A stretch of 64,000 nucleotides of DNA. Origin: Accumulibacter sp. (GTDB lineage: Bacteria > Pseudomonadota > Gammaproteobacteria > Burkholderiales > Rhodocyclaceae). Location: positions 1-64,000 of the forward strand of contig NZ_JAMTDX010000083.1 of assembly GCF_023806625.1 (NCBI RefSeq), given 5' to 3'. The position numbers were made by a program, and so were the translations under genes. This document shows positions 8,566 through 17,082 of this stretch, piece after piece. A model generated the notes under the pieces. That model was not told where the DNA came from and searched no databases. It saw nothing but the letters and a program-made list of their open reading frames with translations. Within the stretch, counting starts at the first letter, position 1. Every line of letters starts with the position of its first letter.

Positions 8566-9197
8566 AGCCGTTGCCGATCGTGATCGTGCTGCTCGCGCTC
8601 GGGGCTTGTGCCAGCGGACCGCGCGGGTCGCCGCCAGTCGAGGTCTACGACTTCGGATCGGCTGTCGAGCAGTCCGTTAGAGAGGCCGGCTGGTCGAGCA
8701 TCGCGCTCGAGGTCCGGGCTCCCTCATGGCTGGACTCGTCGGCAATCGAGTATCGGCTACTCTACGACAGTCCGTTCAGACTGCGCAGTTATTCGCTGAG
8801 CCGCTGGGCGGGTGGACCGGCCCAGTTGCTGGCGCAACGCTTGCGCCAGCAACTGGGCATGGCCGGCTCGAGCGGCCGGGTGGCGGTCAGTTGCGTGTTG
8901 CGCTTCGAGCTGGAGGAATTTGCCCAGCTGTTCGACACGCCCGAGCGCAGCCGGGGCTCCGTGCGGGGCCGGGCGAAGCTGCTCGACGCACGACATCGGA
9001 TCGTCGCCGAGCGCGCGATGAGCAGCGAGCAGCCGGCGGCAACGGGTGACGCGCGAGGGGCAGTCAGGGCGATGGTCGCGGCCGGCGATTCGCTGGCTGG
9101 GCAGTTCGCGAGCTGGTTGAACGATCTCGACAAACGTGGCAGGCTGACAATTTGCCGGCCTTCTGCCGGGGACGATCAAGAGCACTCACCACTGTAG
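8562..9197 (+). CDS. ABC-type transport auxiliary lipoprotein (PqiC-like)
   Basis: This is probably an outer-membrane lipoprotein partner of the MCE transporter. Its signal peptide ends in a lipobox, ALGAC, with the lipidated cysteine near residue 16. The mature part contains VEVYDFGS, a Trp-rich strand LRSYSLSRWAGGPAQLLAQRLRQ and a C-terminal helix, the layout of the PqiC/DUF330 auxiliary lipoproteins (211 residues). It overlaps the MlaD-like gene by 4 bases. No MlaC-type periplasmic carrier is present, so the system resembles a Mla-Pqi hybrid. Confidence 0.85.
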   Translation: MKPLPIVIVLLALGACASGPRGSPPVEVYDFGSAVEQSVREAGWSSIALEVRAPSWLDSSAIEYRLLYDSPFRLRSYSLSRWAGGPAQLLAQRLRQQLGMAGSSGRVAVSCVLRFELEEFAQLFDTPERSRGSVRGRAKLLDARHRIVAERAMSSEQPAATGDARGAVRAMVAAGDSLAGQFASWLNDLDKRGRLTICRPSAGDDQEHSPL

Positions 9198-9211
9198 AGG
9201 AGAAGCCGGGG

Positions 9212-10849
9212 ATGAAAAACATTTATCAGGAAGGTCTCGACAAGAATGCCGCCAACTACGCACCGCTGACGCCGCTGACCTTTCTTGCCCGTTCGGCCTA
9301 CGTATACCCGGAACGCTGTGCGGTCATCCATGGACAGCGTCGCTACACTTGGCGGGAGACCTTCGAGCGTTCGCGTCGTCTCGCCTCGGCGTTGGCTGCG
9401 CACGGCGTCGGCCTCGGCGACACCGTGGCGGCGATGCTCAACAACACGCCGGAGATGGTCGAGTGCCATTTTGGCGTGCCGGCCACCGGCGCCGTCCTGA
9501 ATACCCTGAATACCAGGCTCGACGCGGAGACGATCGCCTTCATGCTCGATCACGGCGAGGCCAGGGTGTTGATCACCGATCGGGAGTACTCGCCAACGGT
9601 GAAGAAAGCGCTGGCCGCGTTACAACGAACGATTCTCGTCGTCGATGTCGATGACCCGGAATACAACGGTCCGGGAGGGAGGCTCGGAACGATCGAGTAC
9701 GAGTCGTTCATCGCGGCAGGCAGCCCCGACTTCCCGTGGGGTGGGCCGGCTGACGAGTGGGACGCGATCTCGCTGAACTACACATCGGGAACGACGGGGA
9801 ATCCGAAGGGTGTGGTCTACCATCATCGTGGCGCTTACCTGAACTCGATGAGCAACATCGTCAGCTGGGGCATGCCGCCGCATTCGGTCTATCTGTGGAC
9901 CTTGCCGATGTTCCATTGCAACGGCTGGTGTTTCGTGTGGACGATGGCGGCCAATGCCGGCACCAACGTCTGCCTGCGCCGGGTCGATCCGAAGCTGATC
10001 TTCGAGGCGATCCGCGCGCACGGGGTCACCCATTACTGCGGCGCGCCGATCGTTCACAGCCTGATGGCCAACGCCCCGGCCGAACTGCGCGAGGGGATCA
10101 CGCACAAGGTCTCCGGGTTGATCGCCGCGGCGCCACCGCCGGCCGCGGTAATCGAGGCAATGGCGGGAATCGGCGTCGACCTGACGCACGTCTATGGCCT
10201 CACCGAGACCTACGGTCCTGCTGCCGTGTGCGCCAAACACGGCCACTGGACGAGTCTGCCGCTGGCCGAACAGGTCGAACTCAACGGCCGGCAGGGCGTC
10301 CGCTACCACGCGCAGGAAGCGATCACCGTTCTCGATCCGGCGACCATGGAGCCGGTGCCGTGGGATCGCGAGACGATGGGCGAGATCATGTTCCGCGGCA
10401 ATCTGGTGATGAAGGGCTATCTCAAGAATCCCAAGGCCAGCGCGGAGTCCTTCGCCGGTGGCTGGTATCACACCGGCGACCTCGCGGTGATGCATCCGGA
10501 CGGCTACGTGAAGATCAAGGATCGCTCGAAAGACGTGATCATCTCCGGGGGCGAGAACATCTCGTCGATCGAGGTCGAGGACGTTCTCTACAAGCATCCG
10601 GCGGTGATTGCCGCGGCCGTCGTGGCGACTCCCGATCCGACCTGGGGCGAAGTCCCCTGTGCCTTTCTGGAATTGCGCGACGGAGCCAGTGCCAGCGAGC
10701 CGGAAATCATCGATTTCTGCCGCCAGCACATGGCGCGTTTCAAGATTCCCAAGCGCGTCGTCTTCTGCACGCTGCCGAAGACCTCGACCGGCAAGATTCA
10801 GAAGTACGTCCTGCGCGAGCAGGCGAAGTCGGCCGCCGCGATCGAGTGA
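9212..10849 (+). CDS. Acyl-CoA synthetase (AMP-forming fatty acid-CoA ligase)
   Basis: It activates a carboxylic acid, probably a medium or long fatty acid, to its CoA thioester through an acyl-adenylate. The 545 residues include the AMP-binding P-loop YTSGTTGNPKGV, GLTETYGP, the hinge GYVKIKDRSKDVIISGGENIS, and the C-terminal PKTSTGKIQKYVLRE with the catalytic lysine. The ATG at 9212 follows an AGGAGAAG ribosome site. It lies 14 bases after the lipoprotein gene and upstream of an enoyl-CoA hydratase, suggesting fatty-acid beta-oxidation. The MCFFW-like sequence class fits the AlkK/medium-chain group, but exact chain length cannot be read. Confidence 0.93.
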   Translation: MKNIYQEGLDKNAANYAPLTPLTFLARSAYVYPERCAVIHGQRRYTWRETFERSRRLASALAAHGVGLGDTVAAMLNNTPEMVECHFGVPATGAVLNTLNTRLDAETIAFMLDHGEARVLITDREYSPTVKKALAALQRTILVVDVDDPEYNGPGGRLGTIEYESFIAAGSPDFPWGGPADEWDAISLNYTSGTTGNPKGVVYHHRGAYLNSMSNIVSWGMPPHSVYLWTLPMFHCNGWCFVWTMAANAGTNVCLRRVDPKLIFEAIRAHGVTHYCGAPIVHSLMANAPAELREGITHKVSGLIAAAPPPAAVIEAMAGIGVDLTHVYGLTETYGPAAVCAKHGHWTSLPLAEQVELNGRQGVRYHAQEAITVLDPATMEPVPWDRETMGEIMFRGNLVMKGYLKNPKASAESFAGGWYHTGDLAVMHPDGYVKIKDRSKDVIISGGENISSIEVEDVLYKHPAVIAAAVVATPDPTWGEVPCAFLELRDGASASEPEIIDFCRQHMARFKIPKRVVFCTLPKTSTGKIQKYVLREQAKSAAAIE

Positions 10850-10969
10850 TACCTGCTGGCCGGCGGGCAGCCGCGCCGACGCGGAGCCCTGTCCTATCGG
10901 CCGATGACCCAACCCCGGTGCGAGCGACACGCTGTTGGCGCTCGCCACGACAGATCAGGAGAGACACCG

Positions 10970-11770
10970 ATGCAAACCCCGACGATGGCTCCGGAGGAGG
11001 CCTACGTTCTCCGCCACGATGACCAGGGAATCGTCACACTGACGCTCAATCGCCCCAGCCAGTTCAACGCGCTGTCGCAGGCGATGATCGCTGCCCTGCA
11101 GGCCGAGCTCGAGGCGATCGCCGCGGATCCCGCAGCGCGCGTCGTCGTTCTCGCTGGTGCCGGCAAGGCCTTCTGTGCAGGCCACGATCTCAAGGAGATG
11201 CGTGCCAACTGCGAGAAGGCGTTCATGCAGGAGTTGTTCCGGAGTTGCGGCAGGCTGATGGTCACGCTGACGCAAATCCCGCAACCGGTGATCGCCCGCG
11301 TGCACGGCATTGCCACGGCGGCCGGTTGCCAGCTGGTGTCGATGTGCGACCTTGCCGTGGCGGCGGAGACGGCGCGCTTTGCTACATCGGGGATCAACGT
11401 CGGTCTGTTCTGCGCGACGCCGGCCGTTGGGCTGGCGCGCAATCTTGGCCGCAAGCAGGCGCTCGAGATGCTCCTCACCGGTGATTTCATCGATGCACGG
11501 ACGGCGATGGATCAGGGGCTGGTCAATCGCGTCGTGGCGAGCGAGGCGCTCGACGCCGAGGTGTCGAGGCTGGCTCGCTCGATCGTCGCCAAGTCGTCGG
11601 TGGCGATCGCAATGGGCAAGCAGATGTTCTACCGGCAACTCGAGATGGGGCTCGATGCAGCCTATCAGTACGCTTCCGAGGTGATGGCCTGCAACATGAT
11701 GACCGAAGACGCGGCAGAGGGAATCGATGCCTTCGTCGGCAAGCGCAAGCCCGAATGGCGGGGCAGATGA
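10970..11770 (+). CDS. Enoyl-CoA hydratase/isomerase family protein
   Basis: This crotonase-fold protein (266 residues) probably hydrates enoyl-CoA in beta-oxidation. It shows TLNRPSQFNALSQAM, the oxyanion-hole segment AGKAFCAGHDLKEM and the second loop IARVHGIATAAGCQLVSMCDLAVA. The second position, where enoyl-CoA hydratases carry a catalytic Glu, reads GCQLV, so isomerase or another crotonase activity is possible. The ATG at 10970 follows an AGGAGAG ribosome site; the open frame extends to 10904 without similarity. It is 120 bases downstream of the acyl-CoA ligase on the same strand. Confidence 0.9.
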   Translation: MQTPTMAPEEAYVLRHDDQGIVTLTLNRPSQFNALSQAMIAALQAELEAIAADPAARVVVLAGAGKAFCAGHDLKEMRANCEKAFMQELFRSCGRLMVTLTQIPQPVIARVHGIATAAGCQLVSMCDLAVAAETARFATSGINVGLFCATPAVGLARNLGRKQALEMLLTGDFIDARTAMDQGLVNRVVASEALDAEVSRLARSIVAKSSVAIAMGKQMFYRQLEMGLDAAYQYASEVMACNMMTEDAAEGIDAFVGKRKPEWRGR

Positions 11771-11887
11771 TCGACGGTCGGCAGGTCCATGCGAATAGTC
11801 CGGCTCTCGCCTGGCCCGGCCGAATGCCGCACGTGTTTCCCACTGGAGCTTGGTCAGGAGTGTCGCGGGCAGCTGTTTGACCGAAAC

Positions 11888-13360
11888 TCAGCCGGTCGCG
11901 ACGTGGTCGTGACCTTCGAGGCGGGCGCCGTGCAACGCCGCTGTGGCGCGTCTGAGCAGTTCGTCGATCGACTGGTCGGCCGCGTTTGCCGCCGTGGCGC
12001 CGACGCTGGCGGTGAACTCGACGGTGCCGTTGTCGCTCGGAATCGATATCCTGGCAATCTCGGCGCGGATGCGTTCGGCAACGACCAGCGAGTCGTCGAG
12101 ATCCGTTCCGGGCAGCATGATGGCGAATTCACAGGCGCCGATCCTGCCCACGAGGTCCTCGTGGCGAAGGCAGTTTCTCGCCGCCTCCGCGAATGCGATC
12201 AGGACCTGGTCGCCAATCGCGTGTCCGTAGCCGTCGTTGATCCGTCTGAAAAAGTCGATCGTGAACAGGAGCACGCTCAACGGCGTGTGCTCGGCCTGTG
12301 AACGGCGCAAGGCGCCGTCCAGGCGATCGGCGAAATGCTGCCGATTGCTGGCTCCCGTCAGGCTGTCGCCGGTCGTCAGACGGTGCAGTGCCGCATCACG
12401 GATGGCGATTGCCTGGAGCAGCCGCAGGGACCGCCAGGCGACGATCACCAGCGGTACGGTGACACCCAGGGCGAGCAGGACAACCCAGAGCATCTGGGCA
12501 AACCAGGGGGCCAGTGCCTCCTCATAGTCCTGGCTGACCACGACCAGCAACGGGAAGTCCCTGACTGTCGAATAGCTCACCAGTTGCCTGGTTTCTCCTG
12601 CTTCCCGCTCGTCGATGAACACGAACGAGTCCTGCGCCTGATCCACCTGCCGTTGAACCACCTCCGCGGCGATTGTCGACGGCCAGAGCGCTCCGCTGCT
12701 CTCGGGAACGGTTGCCAGCGTGCTGCCGTCGAGGCGGAGAAGCGCGACTGTGCCACCGGGCACGGGACGCTGTTCCTCGTAGGAACCCGCCAGGGCAGTA
12801 AGTTCGACAAGCGCAAGAAGCGACACAATGCCGCGAACTGGCTGGTGAAGCGGAAAGGACGCGAGCAGTTCGCGGCGGTTGCCGGCTGGGTTGACGGCGA
12901 CGTTCCCGATGTACAGCCCGGCCGCTGGCCGGGCGCCCTTCAGGGGATCGTATTCGGCCGCTGCGCCTCGGGTCTGGTCAGCGACTCCCGCCTCGTCGAG
13001 GATTCGACCGTCGACATCGACAAAGCGGATGTCGACCGATCCGCCGGTGCTCACCCGAAACGTCTCGATCCGTTCCCGTAGAGTCAGGTCCTTCGCCAGC
13101 TCGCGCCGCTCGCGCTGCAGCCAGTGCGCGCTGTCGAGGAGAAAGAAGTTGAGCAGACGAAAGTGCTGCCGCGTCTGTTCTTCGAGACCGCGGACCGTCC
13201 GTTGCAGAAGTTGAACCGAGTTCTCGATGCTTTCGCGTCGAGCGGCGAGAGCCGAGGTGATGACCACTGTCCACAGGGCGCCGAGGAGCAGCAGCGTCAG
13301 GATGACGACTGTCCGTGGGTTCGCCCATTCTTCGAGGTGCCTGATCGCGTCGCGTGTCAT
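11888..13360 (-). CDS. Membrane sensor protein with degenerate GGDEF domain
   Basis: The 490-residue protein has a transmembrane helix at residues 17-40, a periplasmic sensor region of about 240 residues (probably dCache-like), a second helix near 285-310 (MLWVVLLALGVTVPLVIVAW), and a C-terminal GGDEF domain. The domain keeps DSLTGASNRQHF and ITIDFF-like core strands but the signature reads RIGACEF where RxGGDEF is expected. The second glycine and the metal-binding Asp/Glu are both replaced. Diguanylate cyclase activity is therefore doubtful; it may bind GTP or act as a receptor or scaffold. It converges with the hydratase gene. Confidence 0.88.
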   Translation of the reverse strand: MTRDAIRHLEEWANPRTVVILTLLLLGALWTVVITSALAARRESIENSVQLLQRTVRGLEEQTRQHFRLLNFFLLDSAHWLQRERRELAKDLTLRERIETFRVSTGGSVDIRFVDVDGRILDEAGVADQTRGAAAEYDPLKGARPAAGLYIGNVAVNPAGNRRELLASFPLHQPVRGIVSLLALVELTALAGSYEEQRPVPGGTVALLRLDGSTLATVPESSGALWPSTIAAEVVQRQVDQAQDSFVFIDEREAGETRQLVSYSTVRDFPLLVVVSQDYEEALAPWFAQMLWVVLLALGVTVPLVIVAWRSLRLLQAIAIRDAALHRLTTGDSLTGASNRQHFADRLDGALRRSQAEHTPLSVLLFTIDFFRRINDGYGHAIGDQVLIAFAEAARNCLRHEDLVGRIGACEFAIMLPGTDLDDSLVVAERIRAEIARISIPSDNGTVEFTASVGATAANAADQSIDELLRRATAALHGARLEGHDHVATG

Positions 13361-13565
13361 CTCCCCGTTTCCCTCGCTGCTCGTTCGACGGCATTCTAAC
13401 AGCCTCGGGTGACGCGGAGCGGAGGGGCGGCCGGAACAGAGCTGGCCGTCGGACTGGAGGACCCCTGCTCCGGATCGGTTCGATCGCTGAGTCTGGTCGC
13501 ACCGCTTTGCACAGGCGACCGCTCGTCAGGCGCCGCTGTGCTCAGCGCCGCCCATCCCCGGCGGG

Positions 13566-14201
13566 TCAATCCGGAGCGACGCCAGCGTCGACGACCTCCC
13601 CTTCGACGACCCTTTCGCTCGCAAAGAAGTCGCACGCAGTGCGCGCGACCTGCCAGGTGTCGTAATACGCGTAGGCGCCGGCGCCTAGCGCACCAAAGAC
13701 CGGGATCCAGCGCGAGACGCCTCGACTGACCAGTCTCTGCGATAGGTGAATGGCGATCTTCAGGGCTACCGACTCGATCTTCGGCCGCGCCGCGCGTTGA
13801 ACGACGATTCGCCTGCCGACCCTGGCGGCGAGATCGCGCACGGCGCGCGGATCGGTGTGCCGGAAGAGGCAATAGAGCATTTCTTCGCGCCCCAGGTCGT
13901 CCGTCTTTCCGAAGCAGCCAGCGATGTCGGCGACCATCTGCGTCTGCAGTCGCCAAAGCGCGCGCAACTCCGGGAGAACGGTCAGCCAGCCGAGCGGGCC
14001 GGGTGGCAGAGTCAGGCTGCCGGCAGTGACTGCCGCTTGCCGGGCTGTCGCTCGAGCGATCGTTTGGGCATGCATTGGCGCTTCCCGTCGATGGCCCTCG
14101 CCGGTCGTCGGTATATGGCCGACATAATCGAGGATCGCTTCGGCGATCCGCTGGCTCGCCCGGAAGCTTCCCGCGGGCCGGCGGTGGTGTCTTTGGTTCA
14201 T
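13566..14201 (-). CDS. EcsC family protein
   Basis: This 211-residue protein of poorly known role belongs, by pattern, to the EcsC family: AARQAAVTAGSLTLPPGPLGWLTVLPEL, QMVADIAGCFGK, and the C-terminal glycine-rich segment WIPVFGALGAGAYAYYDT followed by VARTACDFF. The last segment is hydrophobic enough to associate with membranes. The ATG at 14201 (MNQRHHRR) is preferred to a start at 14252. In Bacillus EcsC is linked to an ABC exporter, but no such genes are adjacent here. No function can be assigned from sequence alone. Confidence 0.75.
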   Translation of the reverse strand: MNQRHHRRPAGSFRASQRIAEAILDYVGHIPTTGEGHRREAPMHAQTIARATARQAAVTAGSLTLPPGPLGWLTVLPELRALWRLQTQMVADIAGCFGKTDDLGREEMLYCLFRHTDPRAVRDLAARVGRRIVVQRAARPKIESVALKIAIHLSQRLVSRGVSRWIPVFGALGAGAYAYYDTWQVARTACDFFASERVVEGEVVDAGVAPD

Positions 14202-14417
14202 CAGCGGTCCCTGATCTGTGCAGTGGCCAAGCGGTGGATGGCCCACCTGCATGGCGGATTGGTCAACGATGGTGCGGTGGACAATTGCCGCCGGATGTGC
14301 GAATCTCGCCCGGTCAGCATACCCCGGTCTCGGGCGGCTGGGCGCTTGTCAGAGCCCTCGCCATCGCCTGTGTGACGCCAATGTCGGTCATCTCCCTGCC
14401 GGTCTGTCGTCCGACGC

Positions 14418-15512
14418 ATGTTCGATAGTCCGCCGCCAGCGCGGCGACGGGCCCGTCGACGTCGTCTGTCCGACTCGGAGCTCACCGTAGCGACCCAGCT
14501 GCGCCGGATCGTCGTCAGGATCGCCTGGGCGGGGATGGTCGTCCTGGCTCTGGTCGGTGTGGGGACGGTCGGCTTCTTCCAAATTGGTGGTGACGACGCG
14601 ACGTGGTCCGACTCGCTGTACATGACCCTGATCACCATCTCGACGGTTGGATACGGCGAAATCGTTCCCCTGCACGGGATCGAGGACCGCCTCTTTGCCG
14701 GTCTGATAGCCATTTCGGGGCTGGGTGCGCTAACCTTTCTGTTCACCACTCTTTCAGTGTTCTTTCTCGAAAAGGACCTCGACTACTCCCTGCGGAGGAG
14801 GCGGATGGAAAAGCGCATACAGAAGTTGCGGCAACATTTTGTCATCTGCGGCTTCGGACGGGTGGGTCGAAGCGTCGGCCGCGAACTGCAGAATACCGGC
14901 CGCCACTTCGTCGCCATCGACATCGAGGAGCAACGCTTCGAGGAGAATCTCGAGAAGTACCCAGGCCTGCTCTACCTCCAGGGTGACGCTTCGGACGACG
15001 ATCTGCTCGATGCGGCGGACATCGAGGATGCCCGAGGCCTGTTTGCGGTGACCGGCGATGACTCGCGCAACCTGATGATCATCATCACTGCCCGGCAGCT
15101 CAATCCGGGGCTGCGCATCGTCGCGCGGGCGCAGGAACTGCGCAACGTCGAGAAGATGCGCAAGGCCGGTGCCGATGCAGTGATCTCGCCGGACTTCACG
15201 GGCGGCATCCGGCTGGCATCGGCAATGGTCAGGCCGCACGTCGTCGGTTTTCTCGACGAGATGGTCAGGTCGGACAAGAATGTGCGCATCGAGGAAGTGC
15301 CGGTTCCGGCGAGTTTCCCGCCAACCCGCGTCGGCGACCTCCGTCTGCGTAGCCCCGATTACATCCTGCTTGCGGTGCGCGAGGAGGACGGGGCCTGGAT
15401 CTTCAATCCGAAGGTCGATGAGTTGATCTTCGCCGGAAGCACGATCATCGCGCTCGCCAACCCGTCCGGGCGTGCCCAGCTGAAGGCGCACCTGATCGAA
15501 AAGATGTCTTAG
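14418..15512 (+). CDS. RCK-gated potassium channel (two-TM pore plus TrkA-N and TrkA-C domains)
   Basis: This 364-residue protein is a Kch/MthK-like K+ channel. After a basic N-terminus comes TM1 (residues 33-55), a pore helix with the selectivity filter TVGYGE near residue 76, and TM2 (SGLGALTFLFTTLSVFF). The RCK domain follows with the Rossmann motif VICGFGRVGRSV, then GDASDDDLL and DAVISPDFTGG, and a TrkA-C-like domain at the end. It would let K+ cross the inner membrane under control of a cytosolic ligand. It sits 61 bases before the CYTH-CHAD gene. Confidence 0.93.
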   Translation: MFDSPPPARRRARRRRLSDSELTVATQLRRIVVRIAWAGMVVLALVGVGTVGFFQIGGDDATWSDSLYMTLITISTVGYGEIVPLHGIEDRLFAGLIAISGLGALTFLFTTLSVFFLEKDLDYSLRRRRMEKRIQKLRQHFVICGFGRVGRSVGRELQNTGRHFVAIDIEEQRFEENLEKYPGLLYLQGDASDDDLLDAADIEDARGLFAVTGDDSRNLMIIITARQLNPGLRIVARAQELRNVEKMRKAGADAVISPDFTGGIRLASAMVRPHVVGFLDEMVRSDKNVRIEEVPVPASFPPTRVGDLRLRSPDYILLAVREEDGAWIFNPKVDELIFAGSTIIALANPSGRAQLKAHLIEKMS

Positions 15513-15573
15513 TCACACCTGATCCGGAGAACACGGCCGTTCCCTGGCAAGACCAACGCTGACCAAAAAGATC

Positions 15574-17043
15574 ATGACCATCGAAAGCGAAATCAAATTG
15601 TCCCTTTCTGCGCGAAGCGCGCGCGAGTTGGCCGAGCATGCCACGCTCAGCGACGTCCAGCCACGCCGGCAACGGTTGCAGAGCACCTACTATGACACGC
15701 CCGATCGCCGGCTGAGGCACGAGCGGATTCTCGTCCGGTTCCGGCGCAGCGGCCGGCAATGGATGCTCGGGGTGAAGACCGTCCGGCCGCTGACGGTGGG
15801 TTTGGCGGAGCGTGGCGAGTGGGAGGTCGTCGCCGAGCCGGGACACTTCGATTTCTCGCACGTCGATGACACGCGGCTACGGGGAATCCTTGAACAGATC
15901 GTCGACGAGTTGCAGCCCGCGTTCTCGATTCGCTCTCGCCGCGACAGCTGGTTGCTCGAGCCGGATCAGAAGGTTCGCGTCGAAGTGTCGCTCGACCGCG
16001 GCTGGATCGAGGCCCAGGGACAGCGGCAGCGTCTCCGGGAGGTGGAGATCGAACTACTCGCTGGCACGGTCAGCGACCTGTTCGAAGTCGCCAGCGCCCT
16101 GCAGGCCAGCCTGCCGCTGCACCCCGAGGTCAGCAGCAAGTCCGACTGGGCTTATCGCCTGCTTGACGGAACCCCCTTGCTGCCGGTCAAGGCACAGGCG
16201 GTCAGCCTGGACGGGGAAATGCCGGCGATGTCCGCTTTCCGGGGGATCGCGCTGTCCTGCCTTCAACAGCTGCAGAGCAACGAGCAGGGCGTGTGCGAGA
16301 CCGAGCAGCCGGAATTCGTCCACCAGGCAAGAGTCGCGATTCGCCGGCTCCGTTCGGCCATTCGCCTTTGGGAACCGATCCTGCCCGAGCCGTTCGTGGC
16401 CCGCTACGAACCGTTGTGGCAGGGACTCGCGACGAGACTCGGCGACACCCGCAACTGGGACGTCTTTCTCTCCGAGACGCTGCCGGCGATCGCCGGGGCA
16501 TTCACGGACCGCGGGGTGATCGATCAGCTTTCGCGCCGGGCTCGACGGCACTGCGCCCGCAGCCGTCGGGCGAGCCGCAAGGCCCTGAGTTCACCCGAAT
16601 ATTCGCGCCTGCTGATCGACTTTGCCGGTGAGCTGATGGCCTTGCCCGAGAACTCGGCCGGGACGCTCGCTGCCTTCGTGCCGCGTTGCCTGAGCAGGCG
16701 GGCGAGGCGGGTCACCGAGCGCGCGGTCGAGGGTATCCTCGCCGATGCGGCGGCCCGCCATCGCCTGCGGGTGGCCTTCAAGCAGTTGCGTTACGCACTG
16801 GAATTCTTCTCCCCGATCCTTTCCGGGCCGTTGCTCGTCGACTACCATGGGTCGGCGACGATGCTCCAGGAGCTGCTCGGCCGACTCAACGATCTCGCAG
16901 TGGCGAGGCAGCTGACCGCGGCCGCGTTGCGGCGCCGGAAGGCGGAGGCGATCGATGTCTGGCTGGTTGCTCAGACGGAGACGCTGCTGCCGGAATTCGC
17001 CGGACTGCTCGCCGAATTCCGGGGTCGCGCCGAGCCGTGGTGA
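15574..17043 (+). CDS. CYTH-CHAD domain protein (putative inorganic triphosphatase, polyphosphate-binding)
   Basis: The N-terminal CYTH domain (residues 1-200) opens with the signature ESEIKL (ExExK) and has the tunnel-lining strands QSTYYDTPDRRLRHERILVRFRR in pieces, plus EVEIELL. CYTH proteins hydrolyse triphosphate or cyclise ATP. The C-terminal CHAD domain (residues 215-485) is an alpha-helical bundle with conserved His/Arg/Lys in VHQARVAIRRLRSAIRLW and HRLRVAFKQLRYALEFF. CHAD proteins are known to bind polyphosphate granules. With ppk1 and ppx 10 kb away, a role in polyphosphate storage is plausible but inferred. The gene converges with mgtE over a strong hairpin. Confidence 0.92.
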   Translation: MTIESEIKLSLSARSARELAEHATLSDVQPRRQRLQSTYYDTPDRRLRHERILVRFRRSGRQWMLGVKTVRPLTVGLAERGEWEVVAEPGHFDFSHVDDTRLRGILEQIVDELQPAFSIRSRRDSWLLEPDQKVRVEVSLDRGWIEAQGQRQRLREVEIELLAGTVSDLFEVASALQASLPLHPEVSSKSDWAYRLLDGTPLLPVKAQAVSLDGEMPAMSAFRGIALSCLQQLQSNEQGVCETEQPEFVHQARVAIRRLRSAIRLWEPILPEPFVARYEPLWQGLATRLGDTRNWDVFLSETLPAIAGAFTDRGVIDQLSRRARRHCARSRRASRKALSSPEYSRLLIDFAGELMALPENSAGTLAAFVPRCLSRRARRVTERAVEGILADAAARHRLRVAFKQLRYALEFFSPILSGPLLVDYHGSATMLQELLGRLNDLAVARQLTAAALRRRKAEAIDVWLVAQTETLLPEFAGLLAEFRGRAEPW

Positions 17044-17044
17044 G

Positions 17045-17076
17045 CCGACGGCCGCGGCTTCGACCGCGGCCGTCGG
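17045..17076. terminator. 13-bp perfect inverted repeat between convergent genes
   Basis: The arms CCGACGGCCGCGG and CCGCGGCCGTCGG (17045-17057 and 17064-17076) flank a CTTCGA loop. The hairpin starts two bases after the CYTH-CHAD stop and ends seven bases before the mgtE stop, so it can serve both convergent transcripts. It lacks a T-run, so it may stall or stabilise RNA rather than terminate on its own. Confidence 0.6.
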
Positions 17077-17082
17077 GTGAGG

